DNA from: an uncultured Opitutia bacterium
Lineage (GTDB): Bacteria; Verrucomicrobiota; Verrucomicrobiia; Opitutales; Opitutaceae
DNA length: 35,172 nucleotides
Direction: 5' to 3'
Assembly (NCBI GenBank): GCA_903872425.1
Contig: CAIQKQ010000233.1
Coordinates: 1-35,172, forward strand
The notes under the pieces are model-generated. The model was given only the letters and a program-made list of their open reading frames with translations. It had not been told where the DNA came from and did no database searches. The translations under genes and the position numbers were made by a program. This document shows, one piece after another, positions 27,510-35,172 of this stretch (position 1 is the first letter of the stretch; the number at the start of each line of letters is the position of its first letter).

Positions 27510-27946
27510 GCGATGTATTCGGCGGCTTCCGCGAGGAAGCCGAGGGTGCGGTAGTGTTCGGTAACAGCAGGCGCGGCGGTGGCCGCGTCGGCGAGGATGA
27601 CGGCATCCAGTGACTCGGCGCGGGCGTCGAGCCACTCATCAAACACCTTGGCTTGGAGCAGCGTAGCCGGGAAGTCCGTGAGGACGAAACCCGCATCAGG
27701 TTTGCGCGCCCAGAACCACCGACGGAACAGAGTGAGGGTGGCGGCGTCCACCGCGCAGGGGGTGGACGGCAGGCGACGCGAAATCTCCGGCCGCATCAGG
27801 CGGGCGGGAGAGACGTGCTCGAGATTCAAAGAACGCAACCGGTTCATCAAGACTTCGGAGGAAGGACTCGGTAAACCAAGCACTATAAGCTTAGCTCTGG
27901 CCCGGTGGCCGGAACTGGGAAAAGGGTCGGACTGTACAGACAGCAC
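27506..27946 (-). CDS. Degenerate adenylate kinase-like protein in the adk slot
   Basis: The 146-residue product sits exactly where adk usually lies (secY-adk-map) and still aligns with adenylate kinase. KLIVLGLPSPSSE (19-31) lines up with the P-loop region but has lost the GKGT. LEHVSPARLMR matches 'H.S.GDMLR'. GFVLTDFPATLLQA (86-99) matches 'GFLLDGFPRTI.QA', with the catalytic-type Asp now Thr90 and the AMP-binding Arg now Ala94. LDAVIL (113-118) is the family's 'LD.VI.L'. The LID domain is missing (normal length about 215). It cannot be a normal kinase. It keeps an ATGA coupling with map and a 19-base gap after secY, so it may be kept as a leader or a structural protein. Start is GTG 27946. 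Confidence 0.72.
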   Translation of the reverse strand: MLSVQSDPFPSSGHRARAKLIVLGLPSPSSEVLMNRLRSLNLEHVSPARLMRPEISRRLPSTPCAVDAATLTLFRRWFWARKPDAGFVLTDFPATLLQAKVFDEWLDARAESLDAVILADAATAAPAVTEHYRTLGFLAEAAEYIA

Positions 27947-27965
27947 AGGTCATGTAAAGGGTGAA

Positions 27966-29462
27966 TTACGGGCCGCGAAAATACTGAATAAGCGCGGCCA
28001 GGAGACCCACCAAGAAGATGACTGTGAGCGGCACGACGATCTTCATGAGCGACTCAGAGCTGAGCGCCTCGCCCGTCATGCCCTGCCGCGTGTCGGCGCG
28101 CGAGCGGACGCGGCCTTTCTTCAGGAAGCCGTCGTAGTGACGCTGGAGCAGGAAAGTTTCCACTTGCTTCATCGTGTCGAGAATGACGCCGACGGTGATC
28201 AGCATGCCCGTGCCACCGAAGAAATAAGCGACGCGCGGCGGCACATTCCACTCGAAGAGCAATACGTCGGGCATGACCGCGATAAAAGTGAGAAACATCG
28301 CACCCGCGAGCGTGAGGCGCGTCATGACGAAGTCCAAAAACTTCGCGGTCGGCTCGCCCGGACGCACGCCTGGAACATAGCCACCATGTTTTTTAAGTTC
28401 ATCGGCGACTTGGATGGGCTTAAACATGACGGCCACCCAGAAATAACTGAAAAAGAGAATCAAAAAACCAAACCCGACGTAGTAAGTCCAATGGCCGCGG
28501 ATCAGGTTTTGCGCCAATTCGGTGAGACGGGGGAAATCCCAAGCCGCGCCGATCATCTGGAAAATCTGCTGCGGAAACAGCAGGATTGCGCTAGCGAAAA
28601 TCACCGGCATGACACCCGAGTAATTAACCTTGAGCGGCAAGAACGAGCTCTGGCCACCCATGACCTTGTTTCCCACCACGCGCTTGGCGTATTGCACAGG
28701 AATCTTCCTCTGGCCCTGCACGACCAAGATGATGCCGACTGTTACGCCGATAAACAGCAGTGCCATGATCACCGCCACCGGCAGTCCGAGCGACTGACCT
28801 GTGCCAATTTCCTTAAAGAAGAGCTTCCATGTAGCGATGGCCGCACCGGGAATATCAGCCAAGATACCGACCGTGATGAGTAGTGAGACCCCATTGCCAA
28901 TACCACGCTGGGTGATCTGCTCGCCCAGCCACATCAGCAACATCGTGCCCGCCGTCAGAAAAATGACGGAAGTGACAAGAAACCAAAAGTGAGGAACGAT
29001 GACAATGGGTGGACCGCTGTAACCATTGAACAGGCGGCCGGGATTCTCCAACGCAAGGATAAGCAAAACACCCTGAATAATGCAGATTACTACCGTCGCG
29101 TAGCGGGTATATTGGGTAAGCTTCTGCCGGCCAACATCACCCTCCTGCGCCAAGCGGCTCAAGCTGGGCAGCACGGCGGTCATCAATTGAAAAATGATCG
29201 AGGCGCTGATGTAAGGCATGATGCCCAGCGCGCAGACCGCGCCCTTGAGGAGCGCACCGCCGGTGAACATATTATACAAGCCCATGACCGCCCCACCCGC
29301 TCCGCCGGCATTGGACTCGAAATACGCCTTGAGCGGGGTCGGATCCAAGCCCGGCAGCGGAATGTGCGTGCCCACCCGCGCTACGAACAGCAGCGAAAGC
29401 GTGTAGATGATCCGCGAGCGTAGCTCGGGAATTTTCAGGCAGTTGGTGAAAGCAGAAAACAC
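27966..29462 (-). CDS. secY: Protein translocase subunit SecY
   Basis: The 498-residue polytopic membrane protein is the channel of the Sec translocon. Visible hallmarks are FTNCLKIPELRSRIIYTLSL at the start (first helix), ALGIMPYISASIIFQL (lateral gate/plug neighbourhood), GIGNGVSLLI, and QGQRKIPVQYAKRVVG in the cytoplasmic loop that binds ribosomes and SecA. VNYSGVMPVIFASAILLFP follows it, and the C-terminal part has DTMKQVETFLLQRHYDGF. It is about 55 residues longer than E. coli SecY, mostly in the loop after helix 1 and in the C-terminal tail. It follows rplO by 14 bases in the spc order. Confidence 0.97.
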   Translation of the reverse strand: MFSAFTNCLKIPELRSRIIYTLSLLFVARVGTHIPLPGLDPTPLKAYFESNAGGAGGAVMGLYNMFTGGALLKGAVCALGIMPYISASIIFQLMTAVLPSLSRLAQEGDVGRQKLTQYTRYATVVICIIQGVLLILALENPGRLFNGYSGPPIVIVPHFWFLVTSVIFLTAGTMLLMWLGEQITQRGIGNGVSLLITVGILADIPGAAIATWKLFFKEIGTGQSLGLPVAVIMALLFIGVTVGIILVVQGQRKIPVQYAKRVVGNKVMGGQSSFLPLKVNYSGVMPVIFASAILLFPQQIFQMIGAAWDFPRLTELAQNLIRGHWTYYVGFGFLILFFSYFWVAVMFKPIQVADELKKHGGYVPGVRPGEPTAKFLDFVMTRLTLAGAMFLTFIAVMPDVLLFEWNVPPRVAYFFGGTGMLITVGVILDTMKQVETFLLQRHYDGFLKKGRVRSRADTRQGMTGEALSSESLMKIVVPLTVIFLVGLLAALIQYFRGP

Positions 29463-29476
29463 GAGGAATAAATTAC

Positions 29477-29923
29477 TCAGCCGACGACCGCCGAGCCTCC
29501 AGCCTGCTCTATTTTAGCCTTGGCGGATGCAGAGAATCTGGCGGCGGTGACTTTTAGCGCACGCGTGATTTCGCCGTCGCCTAGTATTTTAACCGTCTTC
29601 TCCCCGCCCCGGATCAGTCCGGCAGCCGCCAGCGTGACGGCGTTAGCCTCGGTGACGGTAGCGTCGAGCAGCGCAAGGTCGCCGACGTTGAGTATCGCGA
29701 TCTCCGTACGGAACTCGTAGTTGTTGAAACCGCGGTGCGGGAGTTTGCGGTAAAGCGGCATCTGGCCGCCCTCGAAGCCGGGGCGAATGCTGCTGCCGGA
29801 GCGGGCGCTCTGGCCCTTGCCACCACGGGTGGAGGTTTTGCCGTGACCGCTGCCTTCGCCGCAGCCAACGCGCTTCTTACGGTGGACGGCACCGGGAGTG
29901 TTTTTGAGTTCGTGAAGTTTCAT
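29477..29923 (-). CDS. rplO: 50S ribosomal protein L15
   Basis: The 148-residue L15 starts MKLHELKNTPGAVHRKKRVG with GEGSGHGKTSTRGGKGQ, the glycine-rich region that threads into 23S rRNA. PLYRKLPHRGFNN follows, and the C-terminal domain has VKILGDGEITRALKVTAARFSASA. It assembles late into the large subunit. It sits between rpsE and secY. The usual rpmD (L30) gene is missing from the 58 bases upstream. Confidence 0.97.
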   Translation of the reverse strand: MKLHELKNTPGAVHRKKRVGCGEGSGHGKTSTRGGKGQSARSGSSIRPGFEGGQMPLYRKLPHRGFNNYEFRTEIAILNVGDLALLDATVTEANAVTLAAAGLIRGGEKTVKILGDGEITRALKVTAARFSASAKAKIEQAGGSAVVG

Positions 29924-29981
29924 GGTAGTTCCTAGATGCGCCCGTCGCCGCGCAGGGCGGTGACGGACTCGGATTATAATC

Positions 29982-30626
29982 TTAGCTCTTACGGAGGGCG
30001 GTGATATCAGCCGCTAGACGGAGCTGCTGGAGCGCCGCGATGGTGGCGTGGACGACGGCAATGTGGTTTGACGAGCCCATGGATTTCGTGAGCACGTTTT
30101 TCACGCCGGCCGCTTCGAGCACGGCGCGAACCGCGCCGCCGGCGATGAGGCCGGTGCCGGTCGAGGCGGGTTTGAGCAAAACTTTTCCGCCATCATACTC
30201 GCCGAAGACGTCGTGAGGAATGGTGTCGCCCTTCAGCTTGACATGGATCAGGCGTTTATGGGCGTTGGCGGTTCCTTTCTTGATGGCTTCGGGGACCTCA
30301 TTGGCCTTGCCAATACCGACGCCGATGTTGCCTTTCTGGTCTCCGACCACGGCTAGCGCGGCGAAACTGAAACGCCGGCCGCCCTTCACGACCTTCGCAC
30401 AGCGGTTGATAAAAACAATCTTCTCCAACATCGCCGGGCTGCCGTCGGGGTTGGTGGTCGAGGGCTTGTTTCGGTCATCGCGGCGGCCACGGTTGCCACC
30501 GCCGTCACGGCGCTGACCGCCACGTTGCGGGCGGTCGGTGGGGCGATCGGGCTGGGCGGAAACAGGGGCGGTTGCCTGGGCAACGGGCGCGGCGGTCTCG
30601 GAAACTTTGTCGGGTTCGGTGCTCAT
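29982..30626 (-). CDS. rpsE: 30S ribosomal protein S5 with N-terminal extension
   Basis: The 214-residue S5 has its core from about residue 66 ([24 protein letters not shown]). [22 protein letters not shown] and [19 protein letters not shown] are typical of the two S5 domains. The first 65 residues are a Thr/Pro/Gln then Arg/Gly-rich tail ([20 protein letters not shown]) that resembles an RNA-binding RGG stretch. E. coli S5 has 167 residues. ATG 30626 lies 7 bases after rplR, and the longer upstream frame overlaps rplR, so this start fits. S5 lines the mRNA entry site, where such a tail could reach mRNA. Confidence 0.96.
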   Translation of the reverse strand: MSTEPDKVSETAAPVAQATAPVSAQPDRPTDRPQRGGQRRDGGGNRGRRDDRNKPSTTNPDGSPAMLEKIVFINRCAKVVKGGRRFSFAALAVVGDQKGNIGVGIGKANEVPEAIKKGTANAHKRLIHVKLKGDTIPHDVFGEYDGGKVLLKPASTGTGLIAGGAVRAVLEAAGVKNVLTKSMGSSNHIAVVHATIAALQQLRLAADITALRKS

Positions 30627-30633
30627 GCGGTGT

Positions 30634-30996
30634 TTAGAATTGGAGGCCACCTTCGCGTGCGGCGTCGGCGAAGGTTTTGACTTTGCCGTGGTAGAGCGCG
30701 CCCGCGCGGTCGAAGACAACGGGCCCGAGGCCGGCGGCCTTGGCCTTAGCGGAAAAGGCGGCTCCGAGTGCTTTGGCCCCAGCGAGGTTGGCGGCGAGCT
30801 TCTGCCGGCGCAGTTCGGGGTCGAGCGTGCCAAGGTAGACGAGCGTGGTGCCAGCGTCATCATTGATGGCCTGCGCGTAAATGTGCTTGCTGGTGAAGGT
30901 CACGCAGAGGCGCGGGCGCGCGGCGGTGCCGTTGACCTTCTTGCGGATGCGCCAGCGGCGTTTCTGGCGCAGCACGGCTTTGTGGACGGTGTTCAT
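30634..30996 (-). CDS. rplR: 50S ribosomal protein L18
   Basis: The 120-residue L18 binds 5S rRNA. It has [21 protein letters not shown] (basic start and the 'G....PRL.V..S..HIYAQ' signature), [19 protein letters not shown], and the C-terminal [26 protein letters not shown]. Start ATG 30996 precedes the conserved region; the frame's extension to 31188 overlaps rplF and is rejected. Confidence 0.97.
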   Translation of the reverse strand: MNTVHKAVLRQKRRWRIRKKVNGTAARPRLCVTFTSKHIYAQAINDDAGTTLVYLGTLDPELRRQKLAANLAGAKALGAAFSAKAKAAGLGPVVFDRAGALYHGKVKTFADAAREGGLQF

Positions 30997-31039
30997 CGGA
31001 GAATAAAAAATTATGAGGAGGTGGGAGTGGCAGGACTCA

Positions 31040-31588
31040 TCAGGCGACAGTCTTGCCTTCCTTACGGCGGACGCGTTCGGCATGTTCGCCCACAATGCGG
31101 ACGCCTTTGCCCTTGTAAGGCTCAGGCGGATAGTAGGCACGAATCTCGGCCGTGACCTGACCGACAAGCTGTTTGTCTGCACCCTCAATGGAGAGTTTGG
31201 TGCCTTCGACGACGGTAATCACAATGCCCTCAGGGATGTCGAAGAGGATTGGGTGCGAGTAGCCAAGCGAGAGATCGAGTTGCTTGCCCTTGAGTATGGC
31301 TTTGAAGCCGACGCCTTGGATCTCCAACTCCTTTTTGTAGCCGACTGATACGCCCTTGACCATCCCGGCGATGACCGAGCGCGCGGTGCCATACATCGCC
31401 TTAGCGAAGCGGCTCGTGTCGGCTGTCGGGGCGACAGTGATTTTATTATCGCCGTGCGTGATGCTCACGACGGGCGCAAATGTTTTGGCGACTTTGCCTT
31501 TGGGTCCCTCGACCGAAACAGTGTGGCCAAGGATGCTGACCTTGACTTTGTCGGGGACGGGAACGGGTTGTTTGCCGATGCGGCTCAT
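31040..31588 (-). CDS. rplF: 50S ribosomal protein L6
   Basis: The 182-residue L6 starts MSRIGKQPVPVPDKVKVSI. It has VEGPKGKVAKTF, then KAMYGTARSVIAGMVKGVSVGYKKELEI at the end of the first domain. The second domain has GVGFKAILKGKQLDLSLGYSHPI and ends YKGKGVRIVGEHAERVRRKEGKT. Length and both domains are standard. It contacts the sarcin-ricin loop near the factor-binding site. It follows rpsH by 14 bases. Confidence 0.97.
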   Translation of the reverse strand: MSRIGKQPVPVPDKVKVSILGHTVSVEGPKGKVAKTFAPVVSITHGDNKITVAPTADTSRFAKAMYGTARSVIAGMVKGVSVGYKKELEIQGVGFKAILKGKQLDLSLGYSHPILFDIPEGIVITVVEGTKLSIEGADKQLVGQVTAEIRAYYPPEPYKGKGVRIVGEHAERVRRKEGKTVA

Positions 31589-31602
31589 GGTGGGTGCGGG
31601 TG

Positions 31603-31995
31603 TTACCAGACGTTGCAGACCAGTTCGCCGCCAACTTTTTGGCGACGGCAGTCCTGATCCTTGAGCAGCCCCTTCGAAGTGGAAAGGATGGCGATGCCGA
31701 GGCCGTTAAGGACGCGCGGAATCTCGGTGTAGCGGAAATAGAGCCGGCGGCCAGGCGTGGAAACGCGGTTGACCGCGGTGAGCGCAGGCGCGTTGGCCAC
31801 ATATTTCATTTTTACGACGAGCGTCTTGTGGCCCTGCGAGTCGGTGCCGTCAGAGAAGTCGGAAATATAGCCCTCGGCCTTGAGGATGGCGGCGAGACTT
31901 TGCTTAAGTTTCGAGTGCGGGGAGATGCACTCGGCGAGGCCGGCCTTCGACGCATTGCGAAGGCGGGTGAGAAAATCACTGACAGGATCGGTCAT
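31603..31995 (-). CDS. rpsH: 30S ribosomal protein S8
   Basis: The 130-residue S8 starts MTDPVSDFLTRLRNASKAGL. It has the conserved RVSTPGRRLYFRYTEIPRVLNGLGIAILSTSKGLLKDQDCR and ends GGELVCNVW, close to the family's GGE.LC.VW. S8 binds helix 21 of 16S rRNA and in E. coli is the repressor of the spc operon. A matching target upstream of rplE was not searched for in structure. Confidence 0.97.
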   Translation of the reverse strand: MTDPVSDFLTRLRNASKAGLAECISPHSKLKQSLAAILKAEGYISDFSDGTDSQGHKTLVVKMKYVANAPALTAVNRVSTPGRRLYFRYTEIPRVLNGLGIAILSTSKGLLKDQDCRRQKVGGELVCNVW

Positions 31996-32050
31996 GGTGG
32001 ATGTTGGTTGGTGGCACGCAGGTCATATCCGACCCCCGCGAGCCAAAGGT

Positions 32051-32356
32051 TTACCAGGAGGATTTGGTGACGCCGGGGATTTTTCCGGCGAGCGCGAGCT
32101 CCCGGAACGTGATACGTGATACGCCGAATTTGCCGATGTACGCGCGTGGACGGCCGCTCAAGGAGCAACGGTTGCGAACGCGGATGGGCGAGGAGTTCTT
32201 GGGCAGCTTTTGCAGCCGTTTCTGTGCGGCGAAGAACTGCTCGTCGGTCGTGGCAGGATTGGCAAGGACGGCCTTCAGCTCGGCCCGGAGGGGCGCAAAC
32301 TTGGCGACAAGCTGCTTACGCTTTTCGTTTTTATCTATGGCGGAGGTCTTGGGCAT
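32051..32356 (-). CDS. rpsN: 30S ribosomal protein S14, zinc-free long form
   Basis: The 101-residue S14 is the long form. Its C-terminal half has [32 protein letters not shown] and [11 protein letters not shown]. The paired CxxC zinc ligands of the short form are absent: it has only one Cys, in RNRCSLSGR. The N-terminal 45 residues match the extended form ([16 protein letters not shown]). It sits between rplE and rpsH as usual. Confidence 0.96.
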   Translation of the reverse strand: MPKTSAIDKNEKRKQLVAKFAPLRAELKAVLANPATTDEQFFAAQKRLQKLPKNSSPIRVRNRCSLSGRPRAYIGKFGVSRITFRELALAGKIPGVTKSSW

Positions 32357-32374
32357 GGGCGGCGAAAAAAATTA

Positions 32375-32962
32375 TCAGGCGGCAACCGGCTTGGGCTGTG
32401 GTGCGGGTTGCGTCTCAACCCGGCGGAACGGCATGCCAAGAAGCTTGAGCAGCTCGCGTCCCTCGTCGTCTGTCTCGGCCGTAGTGACAATCGTAATGTC
32501 AAGGCCCATCGTCTTTTTGACGCTTTCGACAGTGATCTCAGGGAAAATCGTGAAATCGGTGATACCGAGGTTGTAGTTGCCTTGCCCGTCGAGCTTGGAG
32601 CCGACACCACGAAAGTCACGGATGGTCGGGAGCGCTACAGCAAGCAGGCGATAGAGGAACTCCCACATCGCGTCGCCGCGCAAGGTAACGTGGCAACCGG
32701 TGACCTGATTGGGCTTCAGCTTGAAATTGGAAATGGCCTTCTTGGTGCGGGCGAGCACGGGCTTCTGACCGGCGATGGTGGCCATGTCGCGAGCGGCGTC
32801 GGCGATTTGGTTCTTATCGGCCTCAGCATCAATGCCAGTGTTGAGGCTGATCTTGGTCAGCTTCGGCACCTCGTGCTTATTCTTGTAGCCACGGCTCTGC
32901 ACGAGCGCGGGAACAACCTGCTCGTGGTAGAGTTTTTTAAGGACGGGAGTGTAGCTGCTCAT
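32375..32962 (-). CDS. rplE: 50S ribosomal protein L5
   Basis: The 195-residue L5 binds 5S rRNA and contacts tRNA in the P site. It has HEVPKLTKISLNTGI near the start, IAGQKPVLARTKKAISNFKL, VTLRGDAMWEFLYRLL and RDFRGVGSKLDGQGNYNLGI. The last core stretch is DITIVTTAETDDEGRELLKLLGMPFR. A short Pro/Gln/Ala tail of about 14 residues follows the core. The longer opposite-strand frames here are shadows. Confidence 0.97.
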   Translation of the reverse strand: MSSYTPVLKKLYHEQVVPALVQSRGYKNKHEVPKLTKISLNTGIDAEADKNQIADAARDMATIAGQKPVLARTKKAISNFKLKPNQVTGCHVTLRGDAMWEFLYRLLAVALPTIRDFRGVGSKLDGQGNYNLGITDFTIFPEITVESVKKTMGLDITIVTTAETDDEGRELLKLLGMPFRRVETQPAPQPKPVAA

Positions 32963-33026
32963 GGGAGATGGGAAAAGGGAAAAGGTGCAGTAACGCAGGC
33001 GGCAGGCGGGTTTGGCAAGCGCGCAA

Positions 33027-33308
33027 TCAGGCGGCAGGCGCGGCAGCAGAGATTTTCTTGCGCTTGCTCGCGTCGTAGGTGGCGCGGAGCATCAGATTGG
33101 AGACGTGAACGGAACCCTCGCGCTCGGTGATCGCACCTTGCGGATTTTTCTCCGACTTTTTCTCGTGGCGCTTGACCATCGCGATACCCTCGACACGGGC
33201 ACGGTTCTTGGCGGCGAGCAGCTCGAGAATTTTGCCGGCCTTACCCTTGTGGGCCCCGGCGATGACGACGACCTGGTCGCCGCGTTTGACGTGAAATTTC
33301 TTAGCCAT
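33027..33308 (-). CDS. rplX: 50S ribosomal protein L24
   Basis: The 93-residue L24 has the KOW motif at its start (KRGDQVVVIAGAHKGKAGKI, about 9-28), then RARVEGIAMVKRHEKKSEKNPQGAITEREGSVHVSNLML. It is an assembly initiator of the large subunit. It follows rplN by three bases and precedes rplE by 64. Confidence 0.96.
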   Translation of the reverse strand: MAKKFHVKRGDQVVVIAGAHKGKAGKILELLAAKNRARVEGIAMVKRHEKKSEKNPQGAITEREGSVHVSNLMLRATYDASKRKKISAAAPAA

Positions 33309-33311
33309 GGT

Positions 33312-33677
33312 TTAGAGAACCTCCGGGGCGAGCGAGATGATCTTCATGAAGTTTTTCGCGCGCAGTTCGCGGGCGACGGGACCGAAGATGCGGGTTCCCT
33401 TGGGATTATTGGTGGCGTCGATGATGACGATGGCGTTGCTGTCGAAGCGGAGGTAGCTACCGTCAGCGCGGCGGACGGGATGGCGGGTGCGAATGACCAC
33501 GGCCTTAGCGACCTCACCTTTTTTCACGGTGGCGTCGGTGGCACTTTGCTTGATGTGGACAGTGATGATGTCACCCACAGCGGCCGTGTCAGTGTTTTGG
33601 CCTTTCTTGGAAATCATCGCGGCGCGACGCGCACCGGTGTTATCAGCGACGTCGAGGATGGAGCGGAGTTGAATCAT
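33312..33677 (-). CDS. rplN: 50S ribosomal protein L14
   Basis: The 121-residue L14 starts [20 protein letters not shown]. It has [23 protein letters not shown] and [19 protein letters not shown], and ends [28 protein letters not shown]. All of this is standard. It contacts L19 and the 16S rRNA bridge. Confidence 0.98.
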   Translation of the reverse strand: MIQLRSILDVADNTGARRAAMISKKGQNTDTAAVGDIITVHIKQSATDATVKKGEVAKAVVIRTRHPVRRADGSYLRFDSNAIVIIDATNNPKGTRIFGPVARELRAKNFMKIISLAPEVL

Positions 33678-33695
33678 GGTGGAATTTCCTAGAGA

Positions 33696-34064
33696 TCAGG
33701 CGGTGGGTGCGGCGGCGGGCGCGGCCAAGGGTTTGGTCGTTTTCGTCGGGACGGCAGCGGCGACATCAAGCTCGGAAATGGCAGGAGCGGCGACGACACC
33801 GGTCTGAATAACGCTCGTGACGCGCCAGCGCTTCAGGCGGCTGAGCGGACGGGTTTCCATAACCTCGACCTTGTCGCCGACCTTGGTCTCGTTTTTCTCG
33901 TCGTGGACATGGAGGACGGTCTGGCGGTTGACCACCTTGTGGTACAGCGGATGCGGCGTCTTGTACGCGATGGTGACCTTCACGGATTTGTCGCCAGAAC
34001 GGCTGGTGACGAACCCGATCTGGGTCTTGCGCGGATTGCGGGCGTTGAGGGCGGGCGAGGACAT
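33696..34064 (-). CDS. rpsQ: 30S ribosomal protein S17 with C-terminal extension
   Basis: The 122-residue S17 has its OB-fold core at about residues 10-90: RKTQIGFVTSRSGDKSVKV, then PHPLYHKVVNRQTVLHVHDE, VGDKVEVMETRPLSRLKRWRV. About 30 residues follow, rich in Ala, Pro and Thr (ending LAAPAAAPTA). E. coli S17 has 84 residues. It lies 5 bases after rpmC. Confidence 0.96.
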   Translation of the reverse strand: MSSPALNARNPRKTQIGFVTSRSGDKSVKVTIAYKTPHPLYHKVVNRQTVLHVHDEKNETKVGDKVEVMETRPLSRLKRWRVTSVIQTGVVAAPAISELDVAAAVPTKTTKPLAAPAAAPTA

Positions 34065-34069
34065 GGAGA

Positions 34070-34276
34070 TTAGCGGGTGGCAGCCTTGGCCGGGGCCTTG
34101 GCAGTCTGGATGGTGAGGAGGCGGGCGATGTCCTTGCGGAGGGAGCGCAGGAGGTGCGGCTTCTCGATCTGGCCGGTATTTTTCCGCAGACGGAGGTTGA
34201 GCAACTCGGCGCGGGTGTCGCGGAGCTTGTTCTCGATCTCCGAGGAGGAGAGGTCACGAATTTCTTTGGCAGTCAT
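34070..34276 (-). CDS. rpmC: 50S ribosomal protein L29
   Basis: The 68-residue L29 begins [32 protein letters not shown], the helical hairpin of the family, followed by [16 protein letters not shown]. It sits at the peptide exit tunnel, where trigger factor and SRP dock. It follows rplP by 11 bases. Confidence 0.97.
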   Translation of the reverse strand: MTAKEIRDLSSSEIENKLRDTRAELLNLRLRKNTGQIEKPHLLRSLRKDIARLLTIQTAKAPAKAATR

Positions 34277-34287
34277 GGCGGTGGTGC

Positions 34288-34710
34288 TCAGGCGGCGGCG
34301 CTTTCGCGCGTGATGAAGCGGCAGTGAAAAGGAAGTTTGGCGTCGGCGAGGCGGAACGCCTCCTTGGCAATGGTGAGCGGCACACCGGCCAACTCAAAAA
34401 GCACTGCGCCAGGCTTGATGATGGCGACATAATACTCGACTGGGCCTTTACCGGAGCCCATGCGGGTTTCGGCGGGCTTTTTCGTAACGGGTTTGTGCGG
34501 ATAGACCCGGATCCAGAGCTTGCCCTTGCGCTTAAGATGGCGCGAAATAGTGACACGCGCGGCCTCGATCTGCTGGCCGGTCATCGGGCCGCGGGTGAGC
34601 GACTGGAGGCCGAATTCGCCAAATGAAAGCACGTTGCCGCGCTTGGCGTTGCCAGCGGTAGAGCCTTTCTGCGATTTGCGGTATTTAGTGCGGGCGGGGG
34701 CGAGAGCCAT
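34288..34710 (-). CDS. rplP: 50S ribosomal protein L16
   Basis: The 140-residue L16 starts [16 protein letters not shown] with [14 protein letters not shown], then [39 protein letters not shown]. It ends [28 protein letters not shown]. It helps place the A-site tRNA. It follows rpsC by 42 bases. Length is standard (E. coli 136). Confidence 0.97.
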   Translation of the reverse strand: MALAPARTKYRKSQKGSTAGNAKRGNVLSFGEFGLQSLTRGPMTGQQIEAARVTISRHLKRKGKLWIRVYPHKPVTKKPAETRMGSGKGPVEYYVAIIKPGAVLFELAGVPLTIAKEAFRLADAKLPFHCRFITRESAAA

Positions 34711-34752
34711 GGGAAATTTCTCCGTTTGATGTTAAATGCGCGGTCGAGCCGA

Positions 34753-35172
34753 TCAGGCAGCCGCTTCCTCTTTTTTGCAGATCCAAACTTTAACGCCGAT
34801 CTTGCCGAAGAGCGTGTGGGCCTCAAAGAAGCCGTAATCAATGTTCTCGCGGAGCGTGTGCAGCGGCACCCGGCCTTTGCGTTGCCACTCACGGCGGGCG
34901 ATGTCGGCACCGCCTAGACGGCCAGAGCATTGAATACGGATGCCCTCCGCCCCGAGCGCCATCGCCATCTCGATCGACTTCTTGATGGCTCGGCGGAAAG
35001 CCACGCGGCGCTCGAGCTGCAGCGCGACGTTTTCCGCGACCAGCATCGCCTCGATCTCGGGCTTCTTAACTTCCTGAATATCGAGCAAGATCTCTTTGCC
35101 GGTGAGCTTGGCAAGCTGTGCCTTGATATTGTCGATCTCCTGCCCTTTGCGGCCGATGACGACACCAGGACG
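34753..35172 (-). CDS. rpsC: 30S ribosomal protein S3, C-terminal part (cut by window edge)
   Basis: The frame is open to the right edge. The visible part starts inside the KH domain: [20 protein letters not shown] (GxxG loop is GRKG) at the edge, then the C-terminal S3 domain with [35 protein letters not shown] and the end [28 protein letters not shown]3 lines the mRNA entry tunnel and acts in helicase activity. The N-terminal part lies beyond 35172. Confidence 0.96.
   Translation of the reverse strand, partial: RPGVVIGRKGQEIDNIKAQLAKLTGKEILLDIQEVKKPEIEAMLVAENVALQLERRVAFRRAIKKSIEMAMALGAEGIRIQCSGRLGGADIARREWQRKGRVPLHTLRENIDYGFFEAHTLFGKIGVKVWICKKEEAAA

Noticed and set aside
27579-28883. 434-codon plus-strand frame opposite secY and the adenylate kinase relic
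   Set aside because: The opposite strand encodes SecY with clear motifs; the His/Arg/Asp-rich product looks like an antisense artefact.
1-35172. CRISPR arrays, tRNA and rRNA genes
   Set aside because: I read both strands for regularly spaced repeats and for cloverleaf or rRNA-like stretches and saw none; a covariance-model scan would be needed to exclude small RNAs.

Overview
The window is a GC-rich bacterial chromosome segment. It most likely comes from the Verrucomicrobiota, close to Opitutaceae; this is inferred from gene content, not from a database search. Three things point there. A UvrA with four ATPase modules occupies one reading frame, an arrangement I know from chlamydiae and relatives. 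Ribosomal proteins S5, S11, S17 and L17 carry Ala/Pro/Lys-rich tails. Palindromic intergenic repeats resemble those I recall from Opitutus-type genomes. Most genes lack a clear Shine-Dalgarno sequence, and no tRNA, rRNA or CRISPR array is visible.

Positions 1-322 (minus) hold the N-terminal part of an IS1595-type transposase cut by the window edge. Positions 686-8475 (plus) carry metabolic and housekeeping genes: a fused FAD/Fe-S 2-hydroxyacid dehydrogenase (YdiJ type), an alpha-ketoglutarate-semialdehyde-type aldehyde dehydrogenase, hisC, a block of palindromic repeats, a SpoU-family RNA methyltransferase and a pirin. A low-complexity lipoprotein follows at 8552-9295.

Positions 9364-12462 (minus) encode RodA followed by an RNase E/G. 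The giant UvrA (12606-18521, plus) diverges from rodA and converges on a minus-strand cluster of dCMP deaminase, AlgH/YqgE and a single-domain response regulator (20104-18539). A plus-strand group then holds a Nif3-like protein, aroQ, and a NusG paralogue whose GTG start overlaps the aroQ stop. A class V aminotransferase lies on the minus strand at 22008-23096.

From 23214 to the right edge, everything on the minus strand is the end of the S10 operon plus the spc and alpha operons. In transcription order: rpsC (partial), rplP, rpmC, rpsQ, rplN, rplX, rplE, rpsN, rpsH, rplF, rplR, rpsE, rplO, secY, a degenerate adenylate kinase, map, rpsM, rpsK, rpsD, rpoA, rplQ, then a perfect hairpin terminator. 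rpmD, infA and rpmJ are missing from their usual slots. The adk slot holds a shortened protein without the P-loop or the AMP-binding arginine, still start/stop-coupled to map.

The points most worth a second look are the four-ATPase UvrA with unequal halves, the adenylate kinase relic, the NusG paralogue coupled to aroQ, and the neighbouring pair of enzymes that may both yield 2-oxoglutarate.
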